DNA from: Lentimicrobium sp.
GTDB taxonomy: Bacteria; Bacteroidota; Bacteroidia; Bacteroidales; Lentimicrobiaceae
NCBI GenBank assembly: GCA_024709105.1
Contig: JANJXJ010000033.1
Coordinates: 1-52,844 of the forward strand
Direction: 5' to 3'
DNA: 52,844 bases
Shown: one piece after another, positions 25,528 through 35,099 of the stretch
How positions within the stretch are numbered: the stretch's first letter is position 1
Layout of the letters: every line of letters starts with the position of its first letter
Program-made: the position numbers and the translations under genes
Notes under the pieces: generated by a model
The model's database searches: none
The model's input: the letters and a program-made list of their open reading frames with translations, nothing else
What the model was told of the DNA's origin: nothing

Positions 25528-28491
25528 ATGAAGATCAAAAGACTTTCGTTACTGCTGTTCATTGCGTTTGTTTTCAGCAATGTACAGGCTCAGTTTACAA
25601 CCATTACGCCTGCCGCTAAATCGGTAGTTCAAAACAACATGCCCGTAATGAGCTGGACACCGGCAGTTTGCGACCATTACGAGATAACTGTAAATCAAAA
25701 GATTAAGGAGATCGTTCCTGCGGATATTAATTATTACGTCCCTTTTGCCCTTCCTTTCGGAACCTGCCATTGGGAAGTAAAAGCCATTCAAAACGGCAAA
25801 GCCATTGCTGAGGCTTCTTCATCATTTACCATGGATGATCAGCCGCTGAATCCAATGCCCGAACAATCAGTGTTACTCCGGCACAACTGGAAAGTTCAGT
25901 CGGCATGGATCGAAAAAAGCAACGGAAAAAAAATCAGCACCCCTGCCCATCAGGCAGATGACTGGTACAGCACTACTTTGCCTGCCACTGTGCTGACGGC
26001 TTTGGTGCGCAACGGAGTATATCCGAACCCGTACACCCACAAAAACAACATGCTGATTCCCGACATGAACGATGCTTTCAATAAAAAGTTTAACCTGCTT
26101 CAATACAGCCATATCCCCGGAAAAAATCCCTGGAAAAAAGCATGGTGGTATCGCAATGAATTTGAAGCAAAACAGGCTGAACCAGGCAAAAAAGTATGGT
26201 TGCATCTCGATGAAATCAATTACCGGGCCGAAGTCTGGCTCAATGGCACCCGACTGGGCAGTAAAGATGAACTGACAGGTATGGAAAGAAATTTCAGATT
26301 TGATGTATCCAATCTAATTCTTTCCGGTAAAAATGTACTGGCCATCGCCATTTACCCTCCCGATCATCCCGGGGAACCGGTAGCCGACCCTGTTACCCCG
26401 CTGGCCGATCCGGGTCAGAATATGGCCGATGGGATGATCAGCCGCGACTACACCAAATGGGATGTGCTGGGTTGGGATTGGCAACCTGCTGTCCGCGACC
26501 GCGACATGGGAATCACCGAAGATGTGTATCTGAGCTACAGCAATGAACTGGAAATCAACAATGTTTACATCAGCAGCCAGCTTCCTCTGCCTGACACAAG
26601 CAGTGCAACGCTCACCCTGTCCTTCGATCTGGTTAATCACTCAAATGCTGCAATTCGCGGTAGTTATGAACTCATGATTACAGGAAGCAATCAACAGGTT
26701 AAACTGAATATTCCTTACGAAATTCCTGCAGCATCTACCAAAAGTTTCCTGTTAACTCCCGAATCCAATCCCGAACTGCAGCTCAGCAATCCCGAACTGT
26801 GGTGGCCTCACGGCTATGGCTCACCCAATCTTTACACCCTGAACATTAAAGCCTTATCAGAAAAAATCGTGGCTGACGAATATGAAACCCGTTTTGGAAT
26901 CAGGGAAATCAGCACCTATATTGGCAACAACGAACGTGTTTTTAATATTAACGGGCGCGACATCTACATCAGGGCCGGCAACTGGGTAATTGACATGATG
27001 CTCAACTGGACCACAAACCGGTATCATGAAGAAATCAGGCTTTCGAAACATGCCGGACTTAATCTGCTGAGAATCTGGGGCCCAACGGGTGTTCCTCCGC
27101 GTGCATTGTATGAAGCCGCTGATGAACAAGGAGTAATGCTCTGGCAGGACTTTCTCAACGACTACTGGGGTACTTTTAAAAATACGCCCGGATATCAGCC
27201 TGATATTAAATTGTTTGAGACTGCCTCTGCTGGTATTGTCCGCAAATTGCGCAACCATCCCTCACTTATCATCTGGTGCGGAGGCAACGAAGGTGTAAAT
27301 CCAAGAGAAGAGCTTATTACCGGGAAAATACTGCCCGAAAACGACGGCAGAGATACCCGATATTACCTGAAAGCCTCAGACGGCGATGGCCTGCATGGTG
27401 GCGGACCATATCACACCCTGGAACCCGATGAATATTTCACCCATGAGAAACTGCATGGCTTCAGCAGCGAAATCGGGGCAAGCGGAATTCCGGTAGCTGA
27501 AAGCATAAAAAAGTTTATGCCCCTGGTACCCGAAACCTGGGCCGAAAACCGTTTCCCGCTCGACGGATACTGGGCTTTTCACGATGCCAACAACTGGCCG
27601 GGCGAAGATACACGCAAGTTTTCGGCATTCGATGACATCCTGCGCAACAGCTACGGGGCACCTGAATCTCATGATTATGCCGGAGCCATGGATTATCTGG
27701 ATAAGTGCCAGCTCATAAGTTATGAAGTATACCGAGCTGCCATTGAAGCCATCAACCGGCAGTTGTGGACAAATTCAAGCGGTTTTGCGCTATGGAAATC
27801 AAATTCGAGCTGGCCAAGCATGGTGTGGCAGGTGTACGATTGGTATCTTCAGGCTCATGCCGGATTTTATTCCACCCGCACATCAAATGCCGCACTAAAC
27901 CTTCAATTCAACCGCGACAAGCGGAGCATTTCCCTTGTTAGCACCGGAAACCACGGACATAGTAAATTGAAAATAAGTGCTGAAACTTTTGGAACCGACT
28001 TAAAAAATACCTGGAAGCAGGAAAGTGAAATCATCCCCCTTGCCGACAATGCCCAATCAACAGGCTGGACCGTTCCCCCGGCTGAAGAATTGCAATTCCT
28101 GAGACTAAGAATATTCACTGACAGCAGCGAATTGGTTCAGGACAAAATTTACTGGTTGTCGCCCGACCGCAATTTTACCGCCCTCAACTCACTTCCGGAA
28201 CCGGAACTTGAGGTAAGAGCAACAGGGCTAAGAGGAAACGAAAGAAAAAAATGGGAGGTAAACATCACCAATACAGGCGAAACCATTGCATTTATGACGG
28301 CACTGAGCCTGAGAGGAGAAAACTCCGGAACAGAAATACTCCCTTCACTCTGGAGCGACAATTACATCACTCTGCTGCCCGGCGAAACGCGTACATTAAC
28401 GGTAGAGGCTCCGGCTCACGATGTTCATGAAAATGTGGTCATCGGATACCGGACATACAAAGGCAGGATGAAGCATGCAAGAGTGCTTTAG
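25528..28491 (+). CDS. GH2 enzyme (endo-beta-mannosidase-like branch) with N-terminal Fn3-like domain
   Basis: A 987-residue exported GH2 protein, distantly paralogous to the gene at 21827. A signal peptide ends at VQAQ (residue 22). Residues about 23-105 resemble a fibronectin-III-like module (VMSWTPAVCDHYEI). The GH2 sandwich (about 115-330) and Ig domain (to WWPHGYGSPN) precede the barrel, with acid/base Glu588 in WCGGNEG and nucleophile Glu648 in GFSSEIGASG. The C-terminus has LWSDNYITLLPGETRT, nearly the same as in its paralogue. It shows Glu rather than Asp at the acid/base, which argues for mannosidase-type rather than glucosaminidase activity. No T9SS tail is present, so the likely site is periplasmic. 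Specificity within mannan is unknown. Confidence 0.85.
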   Translation: MKIKRLSLLLFIAFVFSNVQAQFTTITPAAKSVVQNNMPVMSWTPAVCDHYEITVNQKIKEIVPADINYYVPFALPFGTCHWEVKAIQNGKAIAEASSSFTMDDQPLNPMPEQSVLLRHNWKVQSAWIEKSNGKKISTPAHQADDWYSTTLPATVLTALVRNGVYPNPYTHKNNMLIPDMNDAFNKKFNLLQYSHIPGKNPWKKAWWYRNEFEAKQAEPGKKVWLHLDEINYRAEVWLNGTRLGSKDELTGMERNFRFDVSNLILSGKNVLAIAIYPPDHPGEPVADPVTPLADPGQNMADGMISRDYTKWDVLGWDWQPAVRDRDMGITEDVYLSYSNELEINNVYISSQLPLPDTSSATLTLSFDLVNHSNAAIRGSYELMITGSNQQVKLNIPYEIPAASTKSFLLTPESNPELQLSNPELWWPHGYGSPNLYTLNIKALSEKIVADEYETRFGIREISTYIGNNERVFNINGRDIYIRAGNWVIDMMLNWTTNRYHEEIRLSKHAGLNLLRIWGPTGVPPRALYEAADEQGVMLWQDFLNDYWGTFKNTPGYQPDIKLFETASAGIVRKLRNHPSLIIWCGGNEGVNPREELITGKILPENDGRDTRYYLKASDGDGLHGGGPYHTLEPDEYFTHEKLHGFSSEIGASGIPVAESIKKFMPLVPETWAENRFPLDGYWAFHDANNWPGEDTRKFSAFDDILRNSYGAPESHDYAGAMDYLDKCQLISYEVYRAAIEAINRQLWTNSSGFALWKSNSSWPSMVWQVYDWYLQAHAGFYSTRTSNAALNLQFNRDKRSISLVSTGNHGHSKLKISAETFGTDLKNTWKQESEIIPLADNAQSTGWTVPPAEELQFLRLRIFTDSSELVQDKIYWLSPDRNFTALNSLPEPELEVRATGLRGNERKKWEVNITNTGETIAFMTALSLRGENSGTEILPSLWSDNYITLLPGETRTLTVEAPAHDVHENVVIGYRTYKGRMKHARVL

Positions 28492-28557
28492 AGATACTGC
28501 CGGAATCAATGAGAGGCAAAATTTGCCGGAATACAGGCGTTAACTAAAAGTAAGAGC

Positions 28558-30579
28558 ATGAAAACCAAAAGATTAATCGCATTATTAGTTTTTATCACAG
28601 GCTTGTTTCCGGCGTTCGCTCAGCCTGTCTGCACCCCCTGGGGCAATATCAAAGGCCTGCATGTGGAAGGCGAAAAAATGGATTTTGAAACTTCACTCAG
28701 GTCCGTAAATACCGGCTGGAAAAGTTATGTAAAAAGTGAAAAATACCATTGGGAAGGCACACAAACCTACACCATAGATGACAAAAGTCATTTTGTTTCG
28801 CACTATTTGCTCGGCACCCCCATTGAATATCAATGCCGTATGACTGAAACAGGTGAGGGAAAGGTAAAGTCGGAGTTGGTTATAAAAGCCACCGGAAATC
28901 ATGATCAGGCCGGAACTTACTTTTGCTTTGAAGTTCCCGGATCTGATTTTACTGATGGCACCATTGAATTTTACCTTAAAAATAAGAAAGCCGGTGAATT
29001 ACAGCTGTCTTCTGCAATAAAAGGAATTGACGGAACTTTTGCAGCCCTGAAAGCCGACCGCGTTGTCTGGAAGTCGGCGCACCGCAATTATGTGATTGCT
29101 GCCGGAGAAGCAGTTCGGGTTTTCCTGCGCCAGGATTTTGACAGCAATCCTGCATACCGCAACGATCCATGGCCACAGCAGAGTTTCGCTGAAAATGATC
29201 CTCTGTTGAAAAAGGCGAACTTTCAGCTCTACTTTACACTCATTGAGGGCAAAACGAAAAAGGGAACAGAAAAAAGGTTTTCATTTAACATAGAAGCCTC
29301 CGGCACCATTGACCGCGAACCTGTTACACTGGTAATCAACCCTGCCAATCCCGGAAGAAAATGGGACGGAATCAGCGGAAATTATCGCTTTCAGTTCCCT
29401 GAAAAAGATCCGATGGTGATTGATTATTGCCTCGACAGCCTTCGGGTGACCCTGAGCCGCATATCCATGTGGTGGGAAATGTGGCATGCTGAAGAGCATT
29501 CCAATCCGGCAGAACTTGCCAGAGCCGGACAACTGCCGCCTCGTTTTTACGAACAGATGGAACTGGCAAAGAAGCTTCAGCAGCGCAATATCCCTGTAAT
29601 TGTTTCAGTTTGGTCGGCTCCGGGATGGGCAATTGACAAAAATAATATCCCGCGCAAAGGTGTTCATCTCGACCAGAGTAAAATGGAAGCCATCTGTGAA
29701 TCCATTTCCGGCTTTTTGCTGTATCTGAAGCAGGATTACGGCGTAGAGGCTACCCTGTTTTCATTTAACGAAACCGATTGTGGTGTGGAGGTATTTCAAA
29801 CGCCTGAAGAACATGCCATATTCAACAAAGCCATTGGCAAACATTTAAAAGAAAAAGGACTAAGCACCAAAATGCTGCTGGGTGATACCGGCCATGGTAC
29901 TGCAGTGGCCAATCAGATTGTCTGGCCCAGCATCAACGACCCTTCCATCCATAACTATCTGGGAGCCATAGCATTTCACACTTATCACGGTTGCACCAAT
30001 ACTGACCTGCAGGCCTGGGCAAAATCGGCAGAAGCCATTAATCTGCCAATTATGGTTACTGAAGGCGGCACCAACTCAGCAGCACACCGCTACCCGCTTG
30101 TTTTTCTGCAGCCCTGGTTTCAGCTTGAAGAAATTGATACATACATACGCATTTGTAATTTATGCCAGCCATCTACTATTATGGAATGGCAGCTTACCTC
30201 TGATTATTCGGTGCTCACCGGTAAGGGATTATACGGCGACAACGGACCACTGCGTCCCACCCAAAGATTCTGGAATCTGAAACAATTGGGCAACACCCCC
30301 GCTGGATCTTTCTGGCTGCCTGTGAGTTGCGACCGGCCCGGAATCAGCTGTGCTGCCGCTGCTCATATTGCACAAAACCGCTGGTCAATACATCTGGTAA
30401 ACAACGGAGCTGCCCGAACCATTACCATCGAAGGCATTCCCGATACTGCGAAAACTTTTGATGTGTATCTCACCGATGCCCTGCATGGAATGCAGAGAAT
30501 GGAAACCGTGAGTGTAAAAGATGGCAAATTGCAGTTTGTTGCCGGAAAACAGGCGTATTATTCACTTTTCAGCAGATAA
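28558..30579 (+). CDS. GH30-like clan GH-A enzyme, paralogue 1, unknown specificity
   Basis: A 673-residue exported protein. A signal peptide ends at AFAQ (residue 22). Residues about 23-255 form an N-terminal domain that I do not recognise, opening with TPWGNIKGLHVEGEKMDFET. From about 257 a barrel begins with KWDGISGNYRFQFPEKDP and LSRISMWW, as in GH30-like enzymes. Candidate acid/base Glu405 is in SFNETDCG and candidate nucleophile Glu502 is in IMVTEGG. A C-terminal beta domain (about 575-673, with IHLVNNGAARTITIEG) resembles the GH30 side domain. It lies 3 bases before its paralogue, so the two are co-translated. Function within mannan use is unknown. It could attack a side chain or a co-occurring polymer. 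Confidence 0.7.
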   Translation: MKTKRLIALLVFITGLFPAFAQPVCTPWGNIKGLHVEGEKMDFETSLRSVNTGWKSYVKSEKYHWEGTQTYTIDDKSHFVSHYLLGTPIEYQCRMTETGEGKVKSELVIKATGNHDQAGTYFCFEVPGSDFTDGTIEFYLKNKKAGELQLSSAIKGIDGTFAALKADRVVWKSAHRNYVIAAGEAVRVFLRQDFDSNPAYRNDPWPQQSFAENDPLLKKANFQLYFTLIEGKTKKGTEKRFSFNIEASGTIDREPVTLVINPANPGRKWDGISGNYRFQFPEKDPMVIDYCLDSLRVTLSRISMWWEMWHAEEHSNPAELARAGQLPPRFYEQMELAKKLQQRNIPVIVSVWSAPGWAIDKNNIPRKGVHLDQSKMEAICESISGFLLYLKQDYGVEATLFSFNETDCGVEVFQTPEEHAIFNKAIGKHLKEKGLSTKMLLGDTGHGTAVANQIVWPSINDPSIHNYLGAIAFHTYHGCTNTDLQAWAKSAEAINLPIMVTEGGTNSAAHRYPLVFLQPWFQLEEIDTYIRICNLCQPSTIMEWQLTSDYSVLTGKGLYGDNGPLRPTQRFWNLKQLGNTPAGSFWLPVSCDRPGISCAAAAHIAQNRWSIHLVNNGAARTITIEGIPDTAKTFDVYLTDALHGMQRMETVSVKDGKLQFVAGKQAYYSLFSR

Positions 30580-30582
30580 AAA

Positions 30583-32553
30583 ATGAGAACTAAAGGTCTT
30601 ACGCTGTTGCTACTGGTTTTGATAACCTTTTCAGGAATCAGTCATGTAAATGCGCAGGTTAATTTTGCGCCCTGGGGAAACATCAGAGGTATTCTTTATG
30701 CCGATGAAGTAGTTCCGTTTGAAACTTCTATCAGGATAAAGGAAAACAGCTGGGAAAACATTCAGCAGACCCGGCACTATGGGCTCGAACCTTCCTTTAA
30801 ATCAAAAGGTAAATTATTTCTCAACGAATCAGTACTTGACGGAACCGCTTATTCGCAGAAAGTCACCGATCACGGTGATGGCAAAGCCATTGTAAACCTG
30901 CGCATTAACCCTGAATTAACCGGAAACGGCAAAGATGTATTTTTCTGCACCGAAATTGCTGTGGAACATTACAGCGGAGGCAGCATTTTATTCGAAGGCA
31001 AAGGAATAAAGAATAAAACTCTGAATATCAGCGATGTTTTTACCGATGGGCTCATCTGGCAGGATCAGAACCCGGTAAAAAAAGTAACGATTCAGGGAAA
31101 GAGCCGAAAGATAGAAATCGCTTCGGAGCTGCCACTCAGGGTTTTTGTGGTTAAAGGTGCATCCCGTACCGGAGATGCTTTACTTCCGGTTTATTACCAC
31201 GTTTATTTTCAATTACGCGATAGCTCACACAATCAGGCTGTTGAACATAATTTCAACATCAGTGCGTTCTGTATTCCTGACAAGAATCCTGTTTATCTGA
31301 AAATTGACCCGGGTCAACCGGGCCGGCGTTTCGACGGCATCGGAGGCAATTTCCGGCTACAGTTCCCCGAAACTGATCCGCAGGTAATCCAATGGTGCCT
31401 CGACAGCCTGAATGTAACCTGGAGCCGGATTGGCATGTGGTGGAGCGACTGGCATCCCGAAGAAGCCATTGATCCGGTTGCGCAGGCAAGGGCCGGCAAG
31501 CTTATTCCTAAAGTTTATGAACAGATGGAAATGGCTGCCGAACTTTCAAAACGGGGACTTCCTGTTATTGTTAGTGCCTGGTTTGCACCAAAATGGGCAT
31601 CACTCGAAGGCATAGCCCGCCCGGGAACATACGGCGAACAACTCAACCCCGCCAAATGGGAAGCCATTGTTGAGTCCATCACCAAATACCTGCTCTTTTT
31701 AAAGACAGATTACGGTGTGGAAGCCGTAATGTTCTCTTTCAACGAACCGGAAATCGGTGTGCGTGTGGTGCAGTCGCCATACGAACACATCACTTTTATA
31801 AAAATGCTCGGCAGCAGTTTTGCACGCCACGGCCTCTGCACCAAACTGCTGCTTGGCGACACCTCCAACGGCACTCCCTTTGCCCTGAGCTTTGTTGATG
31901 CTGGTGTTGCTGATCAGTCAGCACATCAATACATCGGCGCCCTCGGCTTTCACACCTGGGGTGGTATGGAAAACGAAAACCTTCTTCGCTGGAAAGCAGC
32001 TGCCATGCAACTGCAGGTGCCTCTGCTCGTTACCGAAAGTGGCCCCGATTCCGAAGCCCACCGCAATCCCGATCTCTTCCTTGACCGGTTTTACCAGCAA
32101 CAGGAAATTGACCTTTACATCAGACTGTGCGCTGTATGCCAGCCACAAAGCATTATGCAATGGCAACTTACGGCCGATTATTCTGTTTTATCGGGCGGAG
32201 GGGTTTACGGAAACCACTGGCCGCTGCAAACAACCCAGCGCTACTACAACCTGAAACAACTCGGGCTGACGTCTGAGGGCTCTTTTGCAATTCCTGCAAT
32301 CACCGGGGGCAAAAACATTACCGCAGCAGCTTTTGGTGATAAGGTAAATCAGCGTTATGCCGTTCATATTGTAAACAATGGCGCCGGAAGAACCATTACT
32401 GTAGATGGCATACCTGAAGGAATCAACAGCATGTCGGTATTTACAAGTAGTTTTACCAAAAAAATGGAAAAAGACAAATCCCTGAAAGTTAACAACGGTA
32501 AAGTTGTCTTTGAGGCTCCGGCAGGCAGTTACATCACTATAATCAACCTTTGA
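30583..32553 (+). CDS. GH30-like clan GH-A enzyme, paralogue 2, unknown specificity
   Basis: A 656-residue exported protein, the tandem paralogue of the preceding gene with the same domain order. A signal peptide ends near VNAQ (residue 25). The unrecognised N-domain opens with FAPWGNIRGILYADEVVPFE. The barrel begins with RFDGIGGNFRLQFPETDP and WSRIGMWW. Candidate acid/base is Glu388 in SFNEPEIG and candidate nucleophile Glu485 in LVTESGPDS. A C-terminal beta domain has VHIVNNGAGRTITVDG. Differences from paralogue 1 around the active site (NEPEIG against NETDCG, ESG against EGG) suggest the two have split in specificity rather than being redundant copies. GH30-like placement is from motif style only. 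Confidence 0.7.
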   Translation: MRTKGLTLLLLVLITFSGISHVNAQVNFAPWGNIRGILYADEVVPFETSIRIKENSWENIQQTRHYGLEPSFKSKGKLFLNESVLDGTAYSQKVTDHGDGKAIVNLRINPELTGNGKDVFFCTEIAVEHYSGGSILFEGKGIKNKTLNISDVFTDGLIWQDQNPVKKVTIQGKSRKIEIASELPLRVFVVKGASRTGDALLPVYYHVYFQLRDSSHNQAVEHNFNISAFCIPDKNPVYLKIDPGQPGRRFDGIGGNFRLQFPETDPQVIQWCLDSLNVTWSRIGMWWSDWHPEEAIDPVAQARAGKLIPKVYEQMEMAAELSKRGLPVIVSAWFAPKWASLEGIARPGTYGEQLNPAKWEAIVESITKYLLFLKTDYGVEAVMFSFNEPEIGVRVVQSPYEHITFIKMLGSSFARHGLCTKLLLGDTSNGTPFALSFVDAGVADQSAHQYIGALGFHTWGGMENENLLRWKAAAMQLQVPLLVTESGPDSEAHRNPDLFLDRFYQQQEIDLYIRLCAVCQPQSIMQWQLTADYSVLSGGGVYGNHWPLQTTQRYYNLKQLGLTSEGSFAIPAITGGKNITAAAFGDKVNQRYAVHIVNNGAGRTITVDGIPEGINSMSVFTSSFTKKMEKDKSLKVNNGKVVFEAPAGSYITIINL

Positions 32554-32564
32554 TCGCAAAAACA

Positions 32565-34283
32565 ATGAAAACAAAACATCTGATTCTGGTTTTCACGCTT
32601 TTTATGCTTGTTTTAAGCAGTTCGTGCAGCAAAATAAAAACCGGCACTACTCCCGGTGACACCATCCTGCTTTACAACAAAGCCGAATGGCTACTCGCTG
32701 TTAATGATGAATATACCAATCCCTACGACCCGGCCGATGTTGCGCTCGACATGGTTTTACTGAGTCCCTCAGGCCGTGAAATCATGCTCCCTTGCTTCTT
32801 CGATCCCCTGGCGAAAGATAAAACCCTGCCCTGGAAAGCCCGCTTTATGCCACAGGAAACCGGCAATTATACATACTCTTTCAGGCTGAGCCGGAAAGGA
32901 CAAATAACCGGGGAAAGCAGCAAAAAATCATTTACTGTGGCTGCTTCTGACGGAAAAGGCATATTGCACACCCATGATTTCTGGACACTGCGCTACGACA
33001 ATGGCGAATCTTTCCGCGGCATCGGCAAAAACATAAGCTGGGAATCGCGCGATGAGGATGATTCAAAGTACTTCAGGGAATTGCATGAAGACAAGCGCTT
33101 TAACTACGATTACATGCTCGGGAAACTTTCGGAAAACGGAGGCAACTTCTTCCGTACCTGGATGATCTACTGGAATCTGCCTGTTGACTGGAAAACCATT
33201 CACAACAACAGCCGTTACCAAAACTCAACTTCTGCCTACAACGAAAGCGGGATACAACGCATGGATGAACTGATTGAGCTCTGCGATTCGCTGGGAATTC
33301 ATGTTATGCTGGCGCTGGAAAGTCATGTTGGCTACATGGGAATGGGCTGGGATATAAGCAATTACAATGTTAAAAACGGTGGTTTTGCCAATACTCCCAC
33401 TGAGTTCTTTTCGTTGCCCGAATCGCGTGAGCAATACAAAAACAAACTCAGATATATGGTGGCCCGCTATGGATACAGCCCGGCCATTGGTGCCTGGGAG
33501 TTTTTTAATGAGGTGGACAATGCCATGTACAATGTTGGCCCCGATGATCAGATACCGGCCGATATAGTTGCCGACTGGCATGGCGAAATGAGTTCTTATC
33601 TGAAGAAAATTGACCCTTTCGGCCATATTGTAACCACCAGTGTTTCGCACCGCGATATACCGGGCATGAACGACCTGCCAAATATCGACCTGAATCAGAG
33701 ACATATATACAAAAACACAAATGCAATTCCGTCAACCCTGCGCGATTATTCGGCTAAACACAACAAGCCTTATGTAATCGGGGAATCGGGTTACGAATGG
33801 GACTGGAGCAAAAACTTCAACGACTTTGCCGATGAAATGGATGGTGATTTTAAACGCGCCCTTTGGTACGGCCTGTTCAGCCCTACGCCTGTACTGCCGA
33901 TGAGCTGGTGGTGGGAGTTCTTTGAAAACCGCGGCATGATGAGCTATTTTGCAAAAGTCAGGCAAATAAACGATATGATGCTGAAAGCCGGCGAAGGTTC
34001 GTTTACTGAAGTTGAAATCAAACCCATGCAGAATGAGGTAATTGCATTCGGTGTAAAATGTGGCGAAACCAGTTTTATTTATCTGTTCAATTCAGGCACA
34101 AAGGAAACTGAAGTACATTTCAGTGTTCCTGCTGATTTTAAATCTTCTGCATCCATGGATTGCTTCGATTGCGAAACCGGACTTTTCAGCAAAACAGAAA
34201 CCCTGGAAATGACCGGCAACAGCGTAAAAGTTTCCGGGCTTATACTTAAACCAGGAAGTGACATAATTCTGATAAGGAAATAA
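32565..34283 (+). CDS. GH5-like glycosidase lipoprotein with DUF5060-type N-domain
   Basis: A 572-residue lipoprotein. The ATG at 32565 is preferred over a TTG opening at 32550, as it begins the lipoprotein signal (MKTKHLILVF, lipobox SSSC at about residue 21). Residues about 32-125 match the DUF5060 style of beta domain (WLLAVNDEYTNPYDPADVAL). The barrel follows, with candidate acid/base Glu316 in EFFNEVD and nucleophile Glu407 in IGESGYEW. A C-terminal beta domain (about 490-572) closes the protein. The lipid anchor suggests display on the outer membrane facing either side. It follows the GH30-like pair by 11 bases in the same transcript. The substrate is unknown. DUF5060-linked GH-A enzymes act on several polysaccharides. 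Confidence 0.75.
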   Translation: MKTKHLILVFTLFMLVLSSSCSKIKTGTTPGDTILLYNKAEWLLAVNDEYTNPYDPADVALDMVLLSPSGREIMLPCFFDPLAKDKTLPWKARFMPQETGNYTYSFRLSRKGQITGESSKKSFTVAASDGKGILHTHDFWTLRYDNGESFRGIGKNISWESRDEDDSKYFRELHEDKRFNYDYMLGKLSENGGNFFRTWMIYWNLPVDWKTIHNNSRYQNSTSAYNESGIQRMDELIELCDSLGIHVMLALESHVGYMGMGWDISNYNVKNGGFANTPTEFFSLPESREQYKNKLRYMVARYGYSPAIGAWEFFNEVDNAMYNVGPDDQIPADIVADWHGEMSSYLKKIDPFGHIVTTSVSHRDIPGMNDLPNIDLNQRHIYKNTNAIPSTLRDYSAKHNKPYVIGESGYEWDWSKNFNDFADEMDGDFKRALWYGLFSPTPVLPMSWWWEFFENRGMMSYFAKVRQINDMMLKAGEGSFTEVEIKPMQNEVIAFGVKCGETSFIYLFNSGTKETEVHFSVPADFKSSASMDCFDCETGLFSKTETLEMTGNSVKVSGLILKPGSDIILIRK

Positions 34284-34366
34284 ACATCCTTGTCTCACAA
34301 AATCGGCCGCAACAGGGGAAAAACGAAAAAATGATACTTACCTTTGCATTTCACAAAACCAGAAAC

Positions 34367-35059
34367 ATGCAAAATCGTCATTTTACCCGGAAATCCCTTG
34401 CTGCGGCCTTGATTTTTGTCACCCTGCTTATCACTTACTCATTTATGCAACCCAAACCCATGCGTATTGTGCTTTTCGGAGATTCCATCACCCAGATGGG
34501 CAATGACCCCGGAGGTTACATTGACCTGATGCGCCAACACCTTGCAAACAAGGGCCTGAGCGACAGATACGAGCTGATTGGTGAAGGAATCGGTGGCAAT
34601 AAAGTGTACGACCTGTACCTCAGGCTCGAAGAAGATGTGCTTGCACACCAACCCGATATGGTTTTTATTTACATAGGTGTAAACGATGTGTGGCATAAAA
34701 TGTGGGGCACTGGCACCGATGCCGATAAATTTGAAGGTTTTTACAGGGCTTTGATTACCAAAATTCAGGCAACAGGCGCAAAGGTGGTGTTGTGCACCCC
34801 CGCGGTTATCGGCGAAAAAACCGATTTTACCAACCAGCTTGACGGCGACCTGAACAAATATTCAGCAATTATCAGGAATCTTGCCGGCGAATACCACTGC
34901 AACCTGATTGACCTGCGCCGTTTGTTTCTCGATTACAACCTGAAAAACAACCCCGGAAACCTGGAAAAAGGCATACTTACCACCGATGGAGTGCACCTCA
35001 ACGAAAAAGGCAACCAAATGGTGGCCGATGCTTTTTTGAGTGAGGTTTTTCCGAAGTAG
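34367..35059 (+). CDS. SGNH/GDSL-type esterase, exported
   Basis: A 230-residue SGNH hydrolase, a candidate deacetylase of mannan. The ATG at 34367 is chosen because it gives a normal n-region and hydrophobic core (LAAALIFVTLLITYSFM). An in-frame ATG at 34331 would add 12 residues and remains possible. Catalytic blocks are intact: Ser40 in FGDSIT (block I), Gly in GEGIGGNK (block II), Asn106 in IGVND (block III), and Asp207/His210 in DGVHLN (block V). It is the last gene of the plus-strand run and ends convergently with the GH26 gene on the other strand, 40 bases away. Acetylated glucomannan is a common natural mannan, which fits, but the ester substrate is an inference. Confidence 0.85.
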   Translation: MQNRHFTRKSLAAALIFVTLLITYSFMQPKPMRIVLFGDSITQMGNDPGGYIDLMRQHLANKGLSDRYELIGEGIGGNKVYDLYLRLEEDVLAHQPDMVFIYIGVNDVWHKMWGTGTDADKFEGFYRALITKIQATGAKVVLCTPAVIGEKTDFTNQLDGDLNKYSAIIRNLAGEYHCNLIDLRRLFLDYNLKNNPGNLEKGILTTDGVHLNEKGNQMVADAFLSEVFPK

Positions 35060-35099
35060 TTTGTTTCAGAATCAGGTATTGAATTTGATGACTCTTCTT

